From positions 1 through 61,108 of the forward strand of contig NZ_JACHNX010000019.1 of assembly GCF_014199595.1 (NCBI RefSeq): a stretch of 61,108 nt of DNA, read 5' to 3'. The DNA comes from Sphingomonas yabuuchiae. GTDB lineage: Bacteria > Pseudomonadota > Alphaproteobacteria > Sphingomonadales > Sphingomonadaceae. The notes below the pieces were generated by a model. The model had not been told where the DNA came from. It did no database searches and saw nothing but the letters and a program-made list of their open reading frames with translations. Positions 16,992 through 25,744 of this stretch are shown here, in pieces. Numbering within the stretch: the first letter of the stretch is position 1; each line of letters opens with the position of its first letter. A program made the translations under genes and the position numbers.

Positions 16992-17016
16992 CAAAAAGCC
17001 GCCTTGTGGGCGGCTT
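16992..17016 (-). terminator. Rho-independent terminator after TBDR copy 2
   Basis: On the minus strand AAGCCGCCC, a short loop, then GGCGGCTT followed by TTTTTG. This is a canonical stem plus T tract. Confidence 0.8.
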
Positions 17017-17023
17017 CCGTCCC

Positions 17024-17067
17024 AAGAAAAGGAAGGGCGGTCCGGTCCACATGGCCGTCCGCCCTCC
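17024..17067 (-). terminator. Second terminator-like hairpin after TBDR copy 2
   Basis: On the minus strand GGAGGGCGG pairs with CCGCCCTTCC across a loop of about 18 bases, followed by TTTTCTT. It stands in tandem with the hairpin at 16992-17016, between the stop codon at 17078 and that stem. Confidence 0.65.
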
Positions 17068-17077
17068 AGGGGGAGGT

Positions 17078-19864
17078 TTAAAAGCGCGTCGATGCCGAGA
17101 GGTAGATGGTGCGACCCGTCCGGCTGGCGAGCTGGAATGTGTTCGCGTTGGTCTGGTAGGCGTCTTCGTGCGTGTTGTTCAGGTTGATGATGCCCGCCGT
17201 GAAGCTGAGATAGCTGGCGGGATTGAAGCCCAGCGCCAGGTCCATCTGGGTGCGCGGGCGCACGACATGGGTCAGGCCGCCATTGACGAAGAAGCTGGAA
17301 GCCGCATCCTGCACATACGAGCTGCGGTGATTGACCGACAGCCGCACGCTGAACATCTCGTTCTCCCAGTACGGCGTCAGGTTCCAGGTCAGCTTCGACA
17401 GGTCGCGCAGGTTGAAGCCGGTGCCGATCGCGCTGGCATCGGTGTCCACCATGGTGACGTTGCCGACCGCGCCGAAGCCCTTGACGGGCAGGATCGCATC
17501 GAAATTCTGCGACGCGCCCAGTTCCAGCCCCTTGATATGGATGACCCGGTCGTCGTTCAGCACCCGGCTGAAGCTGTAATCGGTCTTTAGGTCGGCCGAC
17601 TGGCAATCGCTGACCACGCCGTTTAGCGCCACGCCGTCGAACGAGCCGGGGCAGTAGAATTGGGTGAAGGTGCCGTTCTTCACCGCCTTGTAGAAACCGG
17701 CCAGCGTGATCGAATTACCCTTGCCGTGGTAGAATTCCAGGCTGAGGTCCAGCTGGTTGGCGGTCAACGGCTTCAACCGGCTCTCGCCCTGCGCCACCGA
17801 GACGCTCGGACGCAGGCTGGTGGTGACGCGGCTGATCGTGTCGGCCATCTGCGTCTGGCTGTTGAGCAGCGGGCGGACCAGCACCTTGGCGGCGGCGATG
17901 CGGGCGACCAGGCGCGGCGTCAGGTCCAGCGCGAAGCTGGCACTGGGCAGGACATTGCCATAATCCTGCACGACATGCTGCTGGCCCAACAGGGTCGCGT
18001 CGCTGCCGGTGCCGTTGGTCAGGCTGCTGGTGACGTTCTGATGGGTGTGTTCGTACCGGACGCCGACATTGCCGCGCACCGGCAGGTCGAACAGCGTGCC
18101 GTCGATATTGGCCATCGCATAGACCGCCGGGATATAGCGATCGACCTTATAGGTGTTGGGCCAGTCGGGCGTGTCGGGCACCGAAATGCCCTTGTCGCGC
18201 AGGATCTGCTGCCACAGCGGGGCATTGACCGACAGGAAGCTGTGCGGGATCGACATCGACCCGCCCAGGAAGTTGTTCACCAGCACGCCGGTCTTCGACA
18301 GGTCGGGGATCCAGGCGAATTCGGGATAGGTCACGGGATCGCTGACATCGGCGTCGCGGTCGTGGCGATACGCCTTGGTGTCGAAGCTTTCGTGATGATA
18401 TTTCGCGCCGATGACCAGCGCCTTGATCCCGTGCCAGTCGAGATCCTGGGTCAGGTCGGTCTGGATCGCACGGTCGCGGGCCGACTGGATATGCGTTGCA
18501 CCGTCGACAAAGGCGTACCAGGTGCGGTTCGCCATAGTGTAGATCGACCCGTCGGTCAGGCTGGCGGTGTTCCAGCGGACGTTGAACGGATCGGAAATGT
18601 CGAGCTGGCCGCCGTTCGCGAAGCGCACCTCGTCGATCGTCGCCCATTCGTACAGCTTGGCATCACCCTGGGTATAATGGCCGACCGCATGGATATGGGT
18701 GGTGTCGGTCGGGCTCCAGTTGATGGTGCCGGTATAGGCCTGGGTCTGGAGGTTGCGCAGTTCGGGCTGGTCGTTGTTGTCGACGTTGAAATTGCTGATC
18801 GAAATCTTGTCGGCCACGCCGTTGGACGTGCCGTTCACCGTCACCGCCGAGGCGGCCCAGCGGCCGAAGACCATCTGGCGCGTGTCGTAACGGGTATGGT
18901 CGCGCGAATATTCGCCCTGCAACAGGACCTCGAAATTGTCCTGTGGCTTCCACTGGATCGCGCCGCTGCCCATCAGTTGCTCGGTGTCGCGGTCGATCCG
19001 GCGATAGCGGAGATTGCCCGGCACCTGGACATTGGCGGCCCCGGCCACGGCGCCCGGCTGATACCAGTTCTTGATGAACAGATAGTCGCCGCGATCCTTC
19101 AGCTTCTGATAGCCGACATCCAGCATGACGCCGATCGTGTCGTCGGCGAAGCGCTTGATATAGGCCGCGTTGACCTTGGGCGTCGCGTCCTTGCGATAGT
19201 CGGAATAATAGCCCTTGATCCCGGCGATGAAGCTGGGGCCCTTATAGGCGAGCGGCTTGACCGTATCGATGTTGACCGTGCCCGCCAGGCCGCCCGTGTC
19301 CATGTCGGCGGTCGGCGACTTGATGACCTGGATCGCGCTCGCCAGATCGGTCTGGATGATGTCGTAGCGGAAGCCGTCCTTGAAGTCGGCGCTGGCGAAG
19401 GTCTGGCCGTTGATCGTGGTGCGGGCATATTGCGGGCCCAGGCCACGGATGCTGATCGTCGAGCCGCGGCCGTTGATGTTCGACATCTGGACACCCGCGA
19501 TACGCTGGATCGCTTCGGTGATGTTCTGGGCGGGAAATTTGCCGATATCCTCCGACGAGATGCCGTCGGTGATGCGGATGTCGTTGCGCTTGGCGGCGAG
19601 GGCGGAGGCGATGCTCTGGCGATAGCCGGTGACGGTGATCTCGTTCTGCGCATCGGCCCCGGCGGTGTCGGCCTGGGGCGTCGCCTGTGCGGCATCCGAG
19701 GCGGCGGCGATGCTGGTGGTGGAAGCGGCGGCGGGGCCGCTGGTCTGCGCCATGGCCGGCGCGGCGATCATCGCCGAAGCAGCCCAGGCCATAGTAAAGG
19801 CCGTCGTGTGAAGCAGGCGTTTGCGCCGAAGACGCAACGCATCGTGGCACGGTGACATGGTCAT
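17078..19864 (-). CDS. TonB-dependent outer-membrane receptor (PUL copy 2)
   Basis: A 928-aa TBDR with a signal peptide (cleavage after 'APAMAQ', near residue 40), a low-complexity Ala/Thr spacer, and plug motifs 'NEITVTGYRQSIASAL' and 'GRGSTISIRGLGPQYARTT'. The barrel ends in 'YLSASTRF'. The plug is almost the same as that of the next TBDR; extracellular-loop regions differ. A tandem terminator separates the two genes, and each has the 70-bp promoter block. The ATG at 19864 is preceded by GGGAGGGAAAGAG; a second ATG lies two codons in. The substrate is presumably an oligosaccharide released by the neighbouring GH enzymes. Confidence 0.93.
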   Translation of the reverse strand: MTMSPCHDALRLRRKRLLHTTAFTMAWAASAMIAAPAMAQTSGPAAASTTSIAAASDAAQATPQADTAGADAQNEITVTGYRQSIASALAAKRNDIRITDGISSEDIGKFPAQNITEAIQRIAGVQMSNINGRGSTISIRGLGPQYARTTINGQTFASADFKDGFRYDIIQTDLASAIQVIKSPTADMDTGGLAGTVNIDTVKPLAYKGPSFIAGIKGYYSDYRKDATPKVNAAYIKRFADDTIGVMLDVGYQKLKDRGDYLFIKNWYQPGAVAGAANVQVPGNLRYRRIDRDTEQLMGSGAIQWKPQDNFEVLLQGEYSRDHTRYDTRQMVFGRWAASAVTVNGTSNGVADKISISNFNVDNNDQPELRNLQTQAYTGTINWSPTDTTHIHAVGHYTQGDAKLYEWATIDEVRFANGGQLDISDPFNVRWNTASLTDGSIYTMANRTWYAFVDGATHIQSARDRAIQTDLTQDLDWHGIKALVIGAKYHHESFDTKAYRHDRDADVSDPVTYPEFAWIPDLSKTGVLVNNFLGGSMSIPHSFLSVNAPLWQQILRDKGISVPDTPDWPNTYKVDRYIPAVYAMANIDGTLFDLPVRGNVGVRYEHTHQNVTSSLTNGTGSDATLLGQQHVVQDYGNVLPSASFALDLTPRLVARIAAAKVLVRPLLNSQTQMADTISRVTTSLRPSVSVAQGESRLKPLTANQLDLSLEFYHGKGNSITLAGFYKAVKNGTFTQFYCPGSFDGVALNGVVSDCQSADLKTDYSFSRVLNDDRVIHIKGLELGASQNFDAILPVKGFGAVGNVTMVDTDASAIGTGFNLRDLSKLTWNLTPYWENEMFSVRLSVNHRSSYVQDAASSFFVNGGLTHVVRPRTQMDLALGFNPASYLSFTAGIINLNNTHEDAYQTNANTFQLASRTGRTIYLSASTRF

Positions 19865-20396
19865 GCTCTTTCCCTCCCTCTGATCCCTGCGCGGGCACAT
19901 CACGCCGGGCTTCCCCGAGACTTTGCCGAAAAGGACCCTTGTGACCGGCGGAAAGCAGGGGGCGTCGGCGGCCGGAACGGGTGAGCGTTCACGGACCGGG
20001 ATCGGCCGTCTCATCTGCTACGTCGGGACGCGGAGCCTGTCCGAAGTCCGCCGTCATAAAGGCCGCCTGATCCTTTGGACCATGTGCGGCCGTCACGCCG
20101 AAAGACCGAATATTTCTTCCTGCATCGCGGTGTTGTAATCTTATGGTCTTATCGGTGACATGGAATGGTCATGCCTGTCAACGGGGCCGGAAATGGTTCC
20201 ACGCAAAAATTGGTCAGAACGGTCTTCGTTTGGAAATAGTCGCTATATTGCAGCGAGTTACACCTTATGAAGATTTTGTCATGAAAGATCCCCCGGGGCA
20301 TATTCATGCCGATCCGGTCTCCCGCGGACGCAATGAGCCGACCGCTGCAACGTCGAGTCTGAATTGGTATTGCGGCTATTGGTTGGGCCAATTGGC
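19865..20396. promoter_or_regulatory. Intergenic region between fecR 3' end and TBDR copy 2
   Basis: A 532-base stretch without a credible gene. It holds the second 70-bp block (20115-20184), a TBDR leader of about 250 bases, and an AATTGGTCAGAAC element at 20208-20220. The AT-richer part from about 20190 to 20330 shows no recognisable terminator for the fecR gene. Confidence 0.5.
20115..20184 (-). promoter_or_regulatory. Shared 70-bp promoter/operator block, copy 2
   Basis: Partner of 16833-16902, with six mismatches. Three of the mismatches fall inside the AATGGTC half-site region (TGA in copy 1, ATG in copy 2), so the two promoters may differ in repressor affinity. The TTGACA on the minus strand and the 33-base core are retained. 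Confidence 0.6.
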
Positions 20397-21383
20397 CTAT
20401 TTGATCCGGCCGGTGCGCGACACATGGATGGTCCGGCCATCATCTCTGACCGACAGATCAAAGAGCGCACCGATCAGCGTCAGGCTCTCGACCGGCGTGT
20501 CCAGTCGGAACCGACCGTTGAACGTCTCCTCCGCCAGGGCCGGATCGGCCAGCCGGATCGGCCGCGCGCTGTAACGGCCCAACCGGGCGACCGCATCGCC
20601 CAGCCGGATCCGGTCCCCGCTCAGCCAGCGGTCCTGCCACCCCTGATAGCGGGCGATGTCGAAGTCGTGCACGACGATCCGCCCCGCGCCTGCCTCCGCC
20701 CAGTGGCCGCCGGTCACGACCACTGCCGCCTGACCCGGCACGGTCAGCCGCACACGCCCGCGATAGACGCGAAGCTCGCTATGCCCCGCGCCGCGATCCA
20801 CGCTGAAATTGGTGCCCAGCGCGACCATCTGGCCTTCGGGCGTGGTCACGGCAAAGGGGCGGGTGGCGTCGTGCCGCACCTCGAACCGGGCCGCTCCGCT
20901 TTCCAGCCGCAGGTCGCGGCCACTGACCGAAAAGGCGATGGCGACCCGCGAGTCCGCATCCAGCGTCATGTCCGAGCCATCGGGCAGCGCCACCTGGCGC
21001 TGCTGTCCGACCGTCGAGGCATAGACCTGTTCGACCGGCGCCGCGTCCGGGGTTGCGACATGCCAGACGATCGGCGCGGCGAAGATGACGGCCAGTCCGG
21101 CGGCGAGGCCCATCGCCACCCGGCGGCGGTGCACCGTCCCCGATGCCACCCAGCGACGCGGACGTGCGCGGGGCGGGGGAATGGCGGTATCGGGCGAGGC
21201 CTGCTCGACCACATCGAACAGCGCCGGATCGCCCAGCAACTGCACCATCCGCGACAGCGCAGCGCGGTGCTCCGATGCCGCGTTCAGCCATGCGCCCAGC
21301 TCGGCGCGTTCGTCGGGCGACAGCGTATCGAGCCGGTCGGCCCAATCGGCGGCCTGCTCCAGCATGGTTTCGCGATCAGTCAT
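20397..21383 (-). CDS. FecR-family anti-sigma / sigma regulator
   Basis: A 328-aa inner-membrane protein. The N-terminal cytoplasmic DUF4880-like helix region ('AADWADRLDTLSPDERAELGAWL', residues 10-33) binds the sigma factor. One membrane segment lies near residues 90-108 ('VAMGLAAGLAVIFAAPIVW'). The periplasmic FecR domain follows ('GQQRQVALPDGSDMTLDADS', 'FAVTTPEGQMVALGTNFSV'), then a C-terminal STN-like portion that would contact a receptor signalling domain. Its start overlaps the sigma gene by eight bases, the usual FecI-FecR arrangement. The likely outer-membrane partner is the STN-bearing receptor at 25722-28415, since the nearer TBDR (22031-24760) lacks an STN domain. Confidence 0.92.
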   Translation of the reverse strand: MTDRETMLEQAADWADRLDTLSPDERAELGAWLNAASEHRAALSRMVQLLGDPALFDVVEQASPDTAIPPPRARPRRWVASGTVHRRRVAMGLAAGLAVIFAAPIVWHVATPDAAPVEQVYASTVGQQRQVALPDGSDMTLDADSRVAIAFSVSGRDLRLESGAARFEVRHDATRPFAVTTPEGQMVALGTNFSVDRGAGHSELRVYRGRVRLTVPGQAAVVVTGGHWAEAGAGRIVVHDFDIARYQGWQDRWLSGDRIRLGDAVARLGRYSARPIRLADPALAEETFNGRFRLDTPVESLTLIGALFDLSVRDDGRTIHVSRTGRIK

Positions 21384-21912
21384 GCAGGCGACCTCCCCGC
21401 ACGGGCAGGTCGTCGATACAGCCGTCCAGATCGATCATCGCGCGGACCAGATGCTTCTTCACCGCTTCGATGCTCAGGCCCATGTCCTCGGCGATCTGCT
21501 GGCGCGACTTGCCCTCCAGATGCCGTTCGACAAAGACCGCGCGGCGTTGGGCGGGCAAGCGCGACAGGGCGGCCTGAAACCGGTCGTAACGCTGGCGATA
21601 GTCGAGGATCTCATCGGCCAGCGGCAGGGCGCAGGCTATCTCGGGATCGACCGGCGCATGATGCTCGCCACCGCGCCGCGCGCGATTGTAGATGACCGAG
21701 TCCGCCACGCGAAAGCCATAGGCAAGCGGCTGGTCGATGACCTGCTTCCGCTCCTGCTCGATGACCCGCATGATCGCCTCCTGCACGATATCCTCCGCCT
21801 GTTCGGGTTCGCGAATTCGCCTGCGGACATAGGTCAGCAAACGCTCGCGCCCCTCCGCGATCCAGGCGTTCGCGGCGGTCATTCGGTCCCGTTCAGGAAG
21901 AGCCGGTTGCAT
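21376..21912 (-). CDS. ECF RNA polymerase sigma factor, FecI-like
   Basis: About 178 aa with sigma region 2 ('EDIVQEAIMRVIEQE') and region 4 with a helix-turn-helix ('LPAQRRAVFVERHLEGKSRQQIAEDMGLSIEAVKKHL'-like order; key segments 'EGKSRQQIAEDMG' and 'SIEAVKKHLVRAM'). It would direct polymerase to receptor promoters when released by FecR. The start is uncertain: ATG 21912 and ATG 21882 are both downstream of the terminator at 21936-21973, which argues against longer versions. It overlaps fecR by eight bases. Confidence 0.88.
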   Translation of the reverse strand: MQPALPERDRMTAANAWIAEGRERLLTYVRRRIREPEQAEDIVQEAIMRVIEQERKQVIDQPLAYGFRVADSVIYNRARRGGEHHAPVDPEIACALPLADEILDYRQRYDRFQAALSRLPAQRRAVFVERHLEGKSRQQIAEDMGLSIEAVKKHLVRAMIDLDGCIDDLPVRGGRLHD

Positions 21913-21935
21913 CGCATCCGGGGACAATCCTCGTC

Positions 21936-21973
21936 GAAAAAACACCGCGCCGGCCCGTGACGGGCCGACGCGG
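21936..21973 (-). terminator. Rho-independent terminator after third TBDR
   Basis: On the minus strand CCGCG(T)CGGCCCG, loop TCA, CGGGCCG(G)CGCGG: a 12-bp stem with one mismatch, followed by TGTTTTTTCG. A strong canonical terminator lying only 24 bases before the first candidate sigma-factor start. Confidence 0.85.
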
Positions 21974-21981
21974 CACAGGGG

Positions 21982-22017
21982 GCCCTTGATATCCCGCACG
22001 GGCAGGACATCAAGGGC
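21982..22017 (-). repeat. Inverted repeat between TBDR stop and terminator
   Basis: GCCCTTGAT (21982-21990) is matched by ATCAAGGGC (22009-22017): a perfect 9-bp stem with an 18-base loop. It stands in tandem with the terminator and may protect the TBDR mRNA 3' end. Confidence 0.55.
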
Positions 22018-22030
22018 GTTGGGATCAGGA

Positions 22031-24760
22031 TCAGAAGGTGACGCGGATACCGCCCAGCAGCGTCGAGCCCGAACGGGTCACGACGTACAGTCGCCGGGTG
22101 CTGTTCGAATATTGCCGCTCGCGCTGGTTGGTCAGGTTGATGCCGTTCAGCGTCAGCTGGACGTTCTTCGTGACCGAATAATGCGCCGACATGTCAACAT
22201 AGACCGTGCCCTCGAACCCGGTCACGTCCTGGTCCGGCCCCAGCGCCGTCAGCACCGGCGAGGCACCGAAGATATAGCCGCTGCGGTAATTGGCCGAGAC
22301 GCGGGCGTCGAACGCCTTGTCCTGGTAATAGAGCGTGGCGTTGGCGTTATACTTGCTCAGGCCCTCCAGCGTGGTCGGGATGCTGCCCGCATAGATCTTC
22401 GAATAATCCAGCCGCGAGTCGACATAGGTGAAGTTCACCGCCGTCCCCAACCGGTCGAAGGGGGCGGGCAGGAACTTGAAGTCGGTCTGGCCGGACAGCT
22501 CGATGCCGAACAGGTTGGTCTTTGCCAGGTTGACGGGGCGCGAATAGCTGTCGACCACCGTCGATCCGGTCACGCCCGGATAGAGATTGTCGGGCAGGCC
22601 CGTCTGTGAATAGGGCACATTGTTGACCGTCTGGGTCGAGATATAACCGTTGAGATTCTTGTAGAACAGGGCGGCGGCGACATAACCGACCGAGCCGAAA
22701 TAATATTCGGTCGAAATATTATAGTCGTTCGACTTGTAGGGGCGCAAATTCGGGTTGCCGATCGACACGGTGACATTGCCATTGTCGTTCGTCACCGAGC
22801 CATTGACCGCCAGCGCACCGAGCGCGGGACGGTTGATGTTCTTCGACGCGGCGAAGCGCAGCATCAGGCCGGGGTTCAGCTCGAAGATCAGGTTGGCGGC
22901 GGGCAGCACGCCCTCATATTCGCCGCGCACCGTGACGGGGCCGACATTGGCCGTGCCGTTCGAGGTGACGGTGGTGCGATAATAGCGCGCACCAATATTG
23001 CCGCGGAAGGGGATGCCGCCCAATATGTGGTTCCAGTCATACTGGACGAAGCCCGCCGCCGTCCGCTCCTCGACCGCATAGACGCCGATCTTGTTGGTCA
23101 GATATTGCGACCGGTCGATTCCCAGCGTCTGGAGCATCTTGGGGAAGTTGACGATCGTCCAGTCCTGGCCCGAATAGCCGGTATAGGTCTGGGCATAGGC
23201 GCTGGGATTGGCGTTGACCTTGCCCGACACGAAGCTGCTGGTCAGGATATTGTCCTGCTCGGCATAATAGCCGCCATTGGCGAAGCGACGCCATTCGCCG
23301 CCCACGCTGATCGTGTCGTCGGGGCTGAACTTATAGTCGAAGCGGCCCTTGACGTTGTCGAACGCCGAATCCTGGAAGGTGTTGTTCGCATACAGGCGTT
23401 TGGCGTGCCAGAAATTGGGGTCGGCCGTGTTGAACTTGTACGTGTTGACCAGCGAATAGGTGCCGCCGCGATAGTCGGAGATGACGTCGCCAAACCCTTC
23501 GAGGGTGAACTTGTCGTTGACCGGCATGTCGTAGCGCGAACGCTCGACACCGCCCAGCCAGGTGAACTTCAGGCCTTCGACCAGCTCGGCATCGCCGCTC
23601 AGCACGACCTGCTTGAAGACGTTCTTGGTGTTCTGGACGCGGGTTTCGGTCGACGCCTTGCCGCCCGACACGTCGAGATAGGTTACCTCGTTACGGTCGT
23701 TCCACTGGATCGCGTTGACGCGCGAGTTCGGATAGACGGTGCCCGCAAAGGTCTCGCCGCCGCCCAGCCAGGTCGAGCTGCCGCCGCCGCGCGAGGCGAG
23801 GTGGGTCTCGAACCGGTCGCCCTTGAACTGGCCGTACAGGCCGTCGAGCGTGACATGGACCTTGTCGGTCGGCGCCCATTGAATCGACGAGGTCAGGCCG
23901 ATCCGCTCCTGCTTGCTGTCCCATACCGACAGGCGGTTGCCGCGCGCGAACAGCAGGTCGCCCGAATTGATCTTGGCCTGCTCGGCGGCGGTCAGGGCGC
24001 TGATGTTGCTGCCGTTCGCGCGGTTGCGGCGCCAGCGATAGGTGTCGAAACCTTCCTCACGGGTGTTGCGGCGGCTGTAAGCACCCGACACCAGGATGCC
24101 GAAATTTCCCCAGTTCTTGGAGATGAGGCCGGTCAGGCGCGGCTGGAAATCGCGGGTCAGCGTGTTGCTGCCGCCCTGCGCCGACAGCGCGATCTTGCTG
24201 CCCTTGTAGTCGAAAGGGCGTGCGGTGAAGAGGCCGACGGTGCCCGCCAGACCGCCCTCGGTCTGCTGCGCCTGGTACGACTTCTCGACATCGACATGGT
24301 TGAACAGTTCGGCGGCGAACAGGTTGAAGTCGAAAGCGCGGTCGCGCGTGCTCTGGCCGCGGCTGTCCTGCGGCGAGTCGACATTGCCCAGCACCTCCAT
24401 GCCGTTCAGCTGGACGCGGGTGAAGTCGGGGCCCAGGCCGCGCAGGGAGATGCGGCGACCTTCGCCCGCTTCGCGGTTGATCGCGACGCCCGGCAGGCGC
24501 TGCAGCGCCTCGGCCAGGTTCAGGTCGGGGAAGGCGGCGATGTCGGAGGCCGAGATCGAGTCCTTGATGATCGTCGCGTCACGCTTCGAGTTGCGCGCCT
24601 GCGCCAGGCTGGTGCGGTATCCGGTGACGACGACATCGCCCCCTTCGTTGGTCGCACCGCCGGTGGCCTCGGCCACCTGTTCGGCCTGATCCTGCGCCAG
24701 TACCGGCTGCGCGACAAACAGCGCGCTCGACGCCAGCAACAGCGTCCGCTTCGTTCCCAT
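22031..24760 (-). CDS. TonB-dependent outer-membrane receptor (third)
   Basis: A 909-aa TBDR: signal peptide ending 'QPVLAQ' (about residue 23), TonB-box/plug start 'DVVVTGYRTSLAQARNSK', plug motifs 'ALQRLPGVAINREAGEG' and 'RRISLRGLGPDFTRVQLNG', then a long barrel ending 'LLGGIRVTF'. The plug style ('TGYRTSLAQA', 'DSISASDIAAFPDLNLAEAL') is that of the large sphingomonad/Caulobacter oligosaccharide receptors. It has no STN domain. A GTG at 24763 directly precedes the chosen ATG at 24760. A terminator separates it from the sigma gene. The divergent neighbour is an exported acid phosphatase, so a phosphorylated substrate is possible but unproven. Confidence 0.92.
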   Translation of the reverse strand: MGTKRTLLLASSALFVAQPVLAQDQAEQVAEATGGATNEGGDVVVTGYRTSLAQARNSKRDATIIKDSISASDIAAFPDLNLAEALQRLPGVAINREAGEGRRISLRGLGPDFTRVQLNGMEVLGNVDSPQDSRGQSTRDRAFDFNLFAAELFNHVDVEKSYQAQQTEGGLAGTVGLFTARPFDYKGSKIALSAQGGSNTLTRDFQPRLTGLISKNWGNFGILVSGAYSRRNTREEGFDTYRWRRNRANGSNISALTAAEQAKINSGDLLFARGNRLSVWDSKQERIGLTSSIQWAPTDKVHVTLDGLYGQFKGDRFETHLASRGGGSSTWLGGGETFAGTVYPNSRVNAIQWNDRNEVTYLDVSGGKASTETRVQNTKNVFKQVVLSGDAELVEGLKFTWLGGVERSRYDMPVNDKFTLEGFGDVISDYRGGTYSLVNTYKFNTADPNFWHAKRLYANNTFQDSAFDNVKGRFDYKFSPDDTISVGGEWRRFANGGYYAEQDNILTSSFVSGKVNANPSAYAQTYTGYSGQDWTIVNFPKMLQTLGIDRSQYLTNKIGVYAVEERTAAGFVQYDWNHILGGIPFRGNIGARYYRTTVTSNGTANVGPVTVRGEYEGVLPAANLIFELNPGLMLRFAASKNINRPALGALAVNGSVTNDNGNVTVSIGNPNLRPYKSNDYNISTEYYFGSVGYVAAALFYKNLNGYISTQTVNNVPYSQTGLPDNLYPGVTGSTVVDSYSRPVNLAKTNLFGIELSGQTDFKFLPAPFDRLGTAVNFTYVDSRLDYSKIYAGSIPTTLEGLSKYNANATLYYQDKAFDARVSANYRSGYIFGASPVLTALGPDQDVTGFEGTVYVDMSAHYSVTKNVQLTLNGINLTNQRERQYSNSTRRLYVVTRSGSTLLGGIRVTF

Positions 24761-25003
24761 CACTTCAAACCCCCAAAAGACAAATGGCTCGTCCAGCCAT
24801 AAGGACGATCGCGGGGAAGACGGGGGGCGCCGCCAAACGGGGACAAGGATTTTTGTAAAAGTTTTAAGACATTTATGGCGTTTTTGTTACAAGTCCGATC
24901 AGGCTTGTCTTGGGCGTTGAAAGTTTTGAAAGACCCTGTCCCCGATAGGCGGCCAACGGGCTCTTGGGGGCATTGGTCCAAGTCTTGGAAAGGGATGGGT
25001 AAC

Positions 25004-25744
25004 ATGGCGAAGCGGACAAGGCGTTGGGGGCTGGCGGCTTCGATGGCGCTCGTCACGCTGGCACCGGCGGCGGCGGCGTCCGGGCGGGAGACGGCTGGCT
25101 ATCTGGCGGCGGGCGAGGGGCTGGACCTGGCGGCGGTGCTGCCCGGGCCGCCGACGCCGGGATCGCCGCGCGCGCTGGCCGATGCGCGGGCCTTTCGCGA
25201 CAGCCGTGCGCTGAACGGCATGGCGCGCTGGCAACAGGCGACGGCCGATGTCTCCAGCGACCTGGGCGAGCGTTTCGCCACCGCGCTGGGTTTCCGGCCC
25301 GACTGGACCAAGCTGCCCATCACCGCTGCGCTGTTGGCGAAGTTCGATGCGGATCGCTCGGCGGCGATCGGATCGGCCAAGGCGCATTGGCAGTCGAAGC
25401 GGCCCTTTATCGGCAGCGACCTTCCAATCTGCGAGCCGCGCAGGCCTTCGCTGATCGCCAATGGCGACTATCCCTCGGGGCATACCGCGCATGGCTGGGG
25501 CTTCGCGTTGCTAATGGCCGAGCTGCTGCCCGACCGGGCGCAGCCGATCCTGGCGCGCGGGCGGGATTATGGCGACAGCCGCTGGATCTGCGGCTCGCAC
25601 AGCCGAAGCGCGGTCGAGGGGGGCTATATGGCGGCCAGCGCCGTCGTGGCGCGGGAGCATGGCGATGCGGCATTCCGGCGCGACATGGCGGCGGCGGCCG
25701 AGGAATTGGCGCGCTACCGCGCTAAAATCGCCAGTCCGCGCTGA
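25004..25744 (+). CDS. Class A acid phosphatase-like (PhoN/PAP2) protein, altered active site
   Basis: A 246-aa exported protein with a signal peptide ending near residue 23 ('TLAPAAAAS'). It is related to class A non-specific acid phosphatases, which hydrolyse phosphomonoesters in the periplasm through a phosphohistidine. The first two blocks of the signature are intact: K-x6-RP ('KAHWQSKRP') and 'DYPSGHTAHG'. The third, SR-x5-H-x3-D, reads 'SRWICGSHSRSA': Ser, Arg and nucleophile His199 are there but the Asp is Ala203. Activity may be lowered or supported by Glu205. The start at 25004 is chosen for the signal peptide; ATG 24995 is in frame. Its last 23 bases overlap the convergent FecA-like gene. 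Confidence 0.85.
   Translation: MAKRTRRWGLAASMALVTLAPAAAASGRETAGYLAAGEGLDLAAVLPGPPTPGSPRALADARAFRDSRALNGMARWQQATADVSSDLGERFATALGFRPDWTKLPITAALLAKFDADRSAAIGSAKAHWQSKRPFIGSDLPICEPRRPSLIANGDYPSGHTAHGWGFALLMAELLPDRAQPILARGRDYGDSRWICGSHSRSAVEGGYMAASAVVAREHGDAAFRRDMAAAAEELARYRAKIASPR

Noticed and set aside
17660..19855. 731-codon plus-strand frame across TBDR copy 2
   Set aside because: Complement of a clear TBDR; repeated Gly/Arg/Asp/His content without domain features.
24972..24984. CATTGGTCCAAGT before the phosphatase gene as another GntR site
   Set aside because: Shares ATTGGTC only; the following bases differ from the ATTGGTC(A/T)G core and make a separate TTGG-T-CCAA palindrome.
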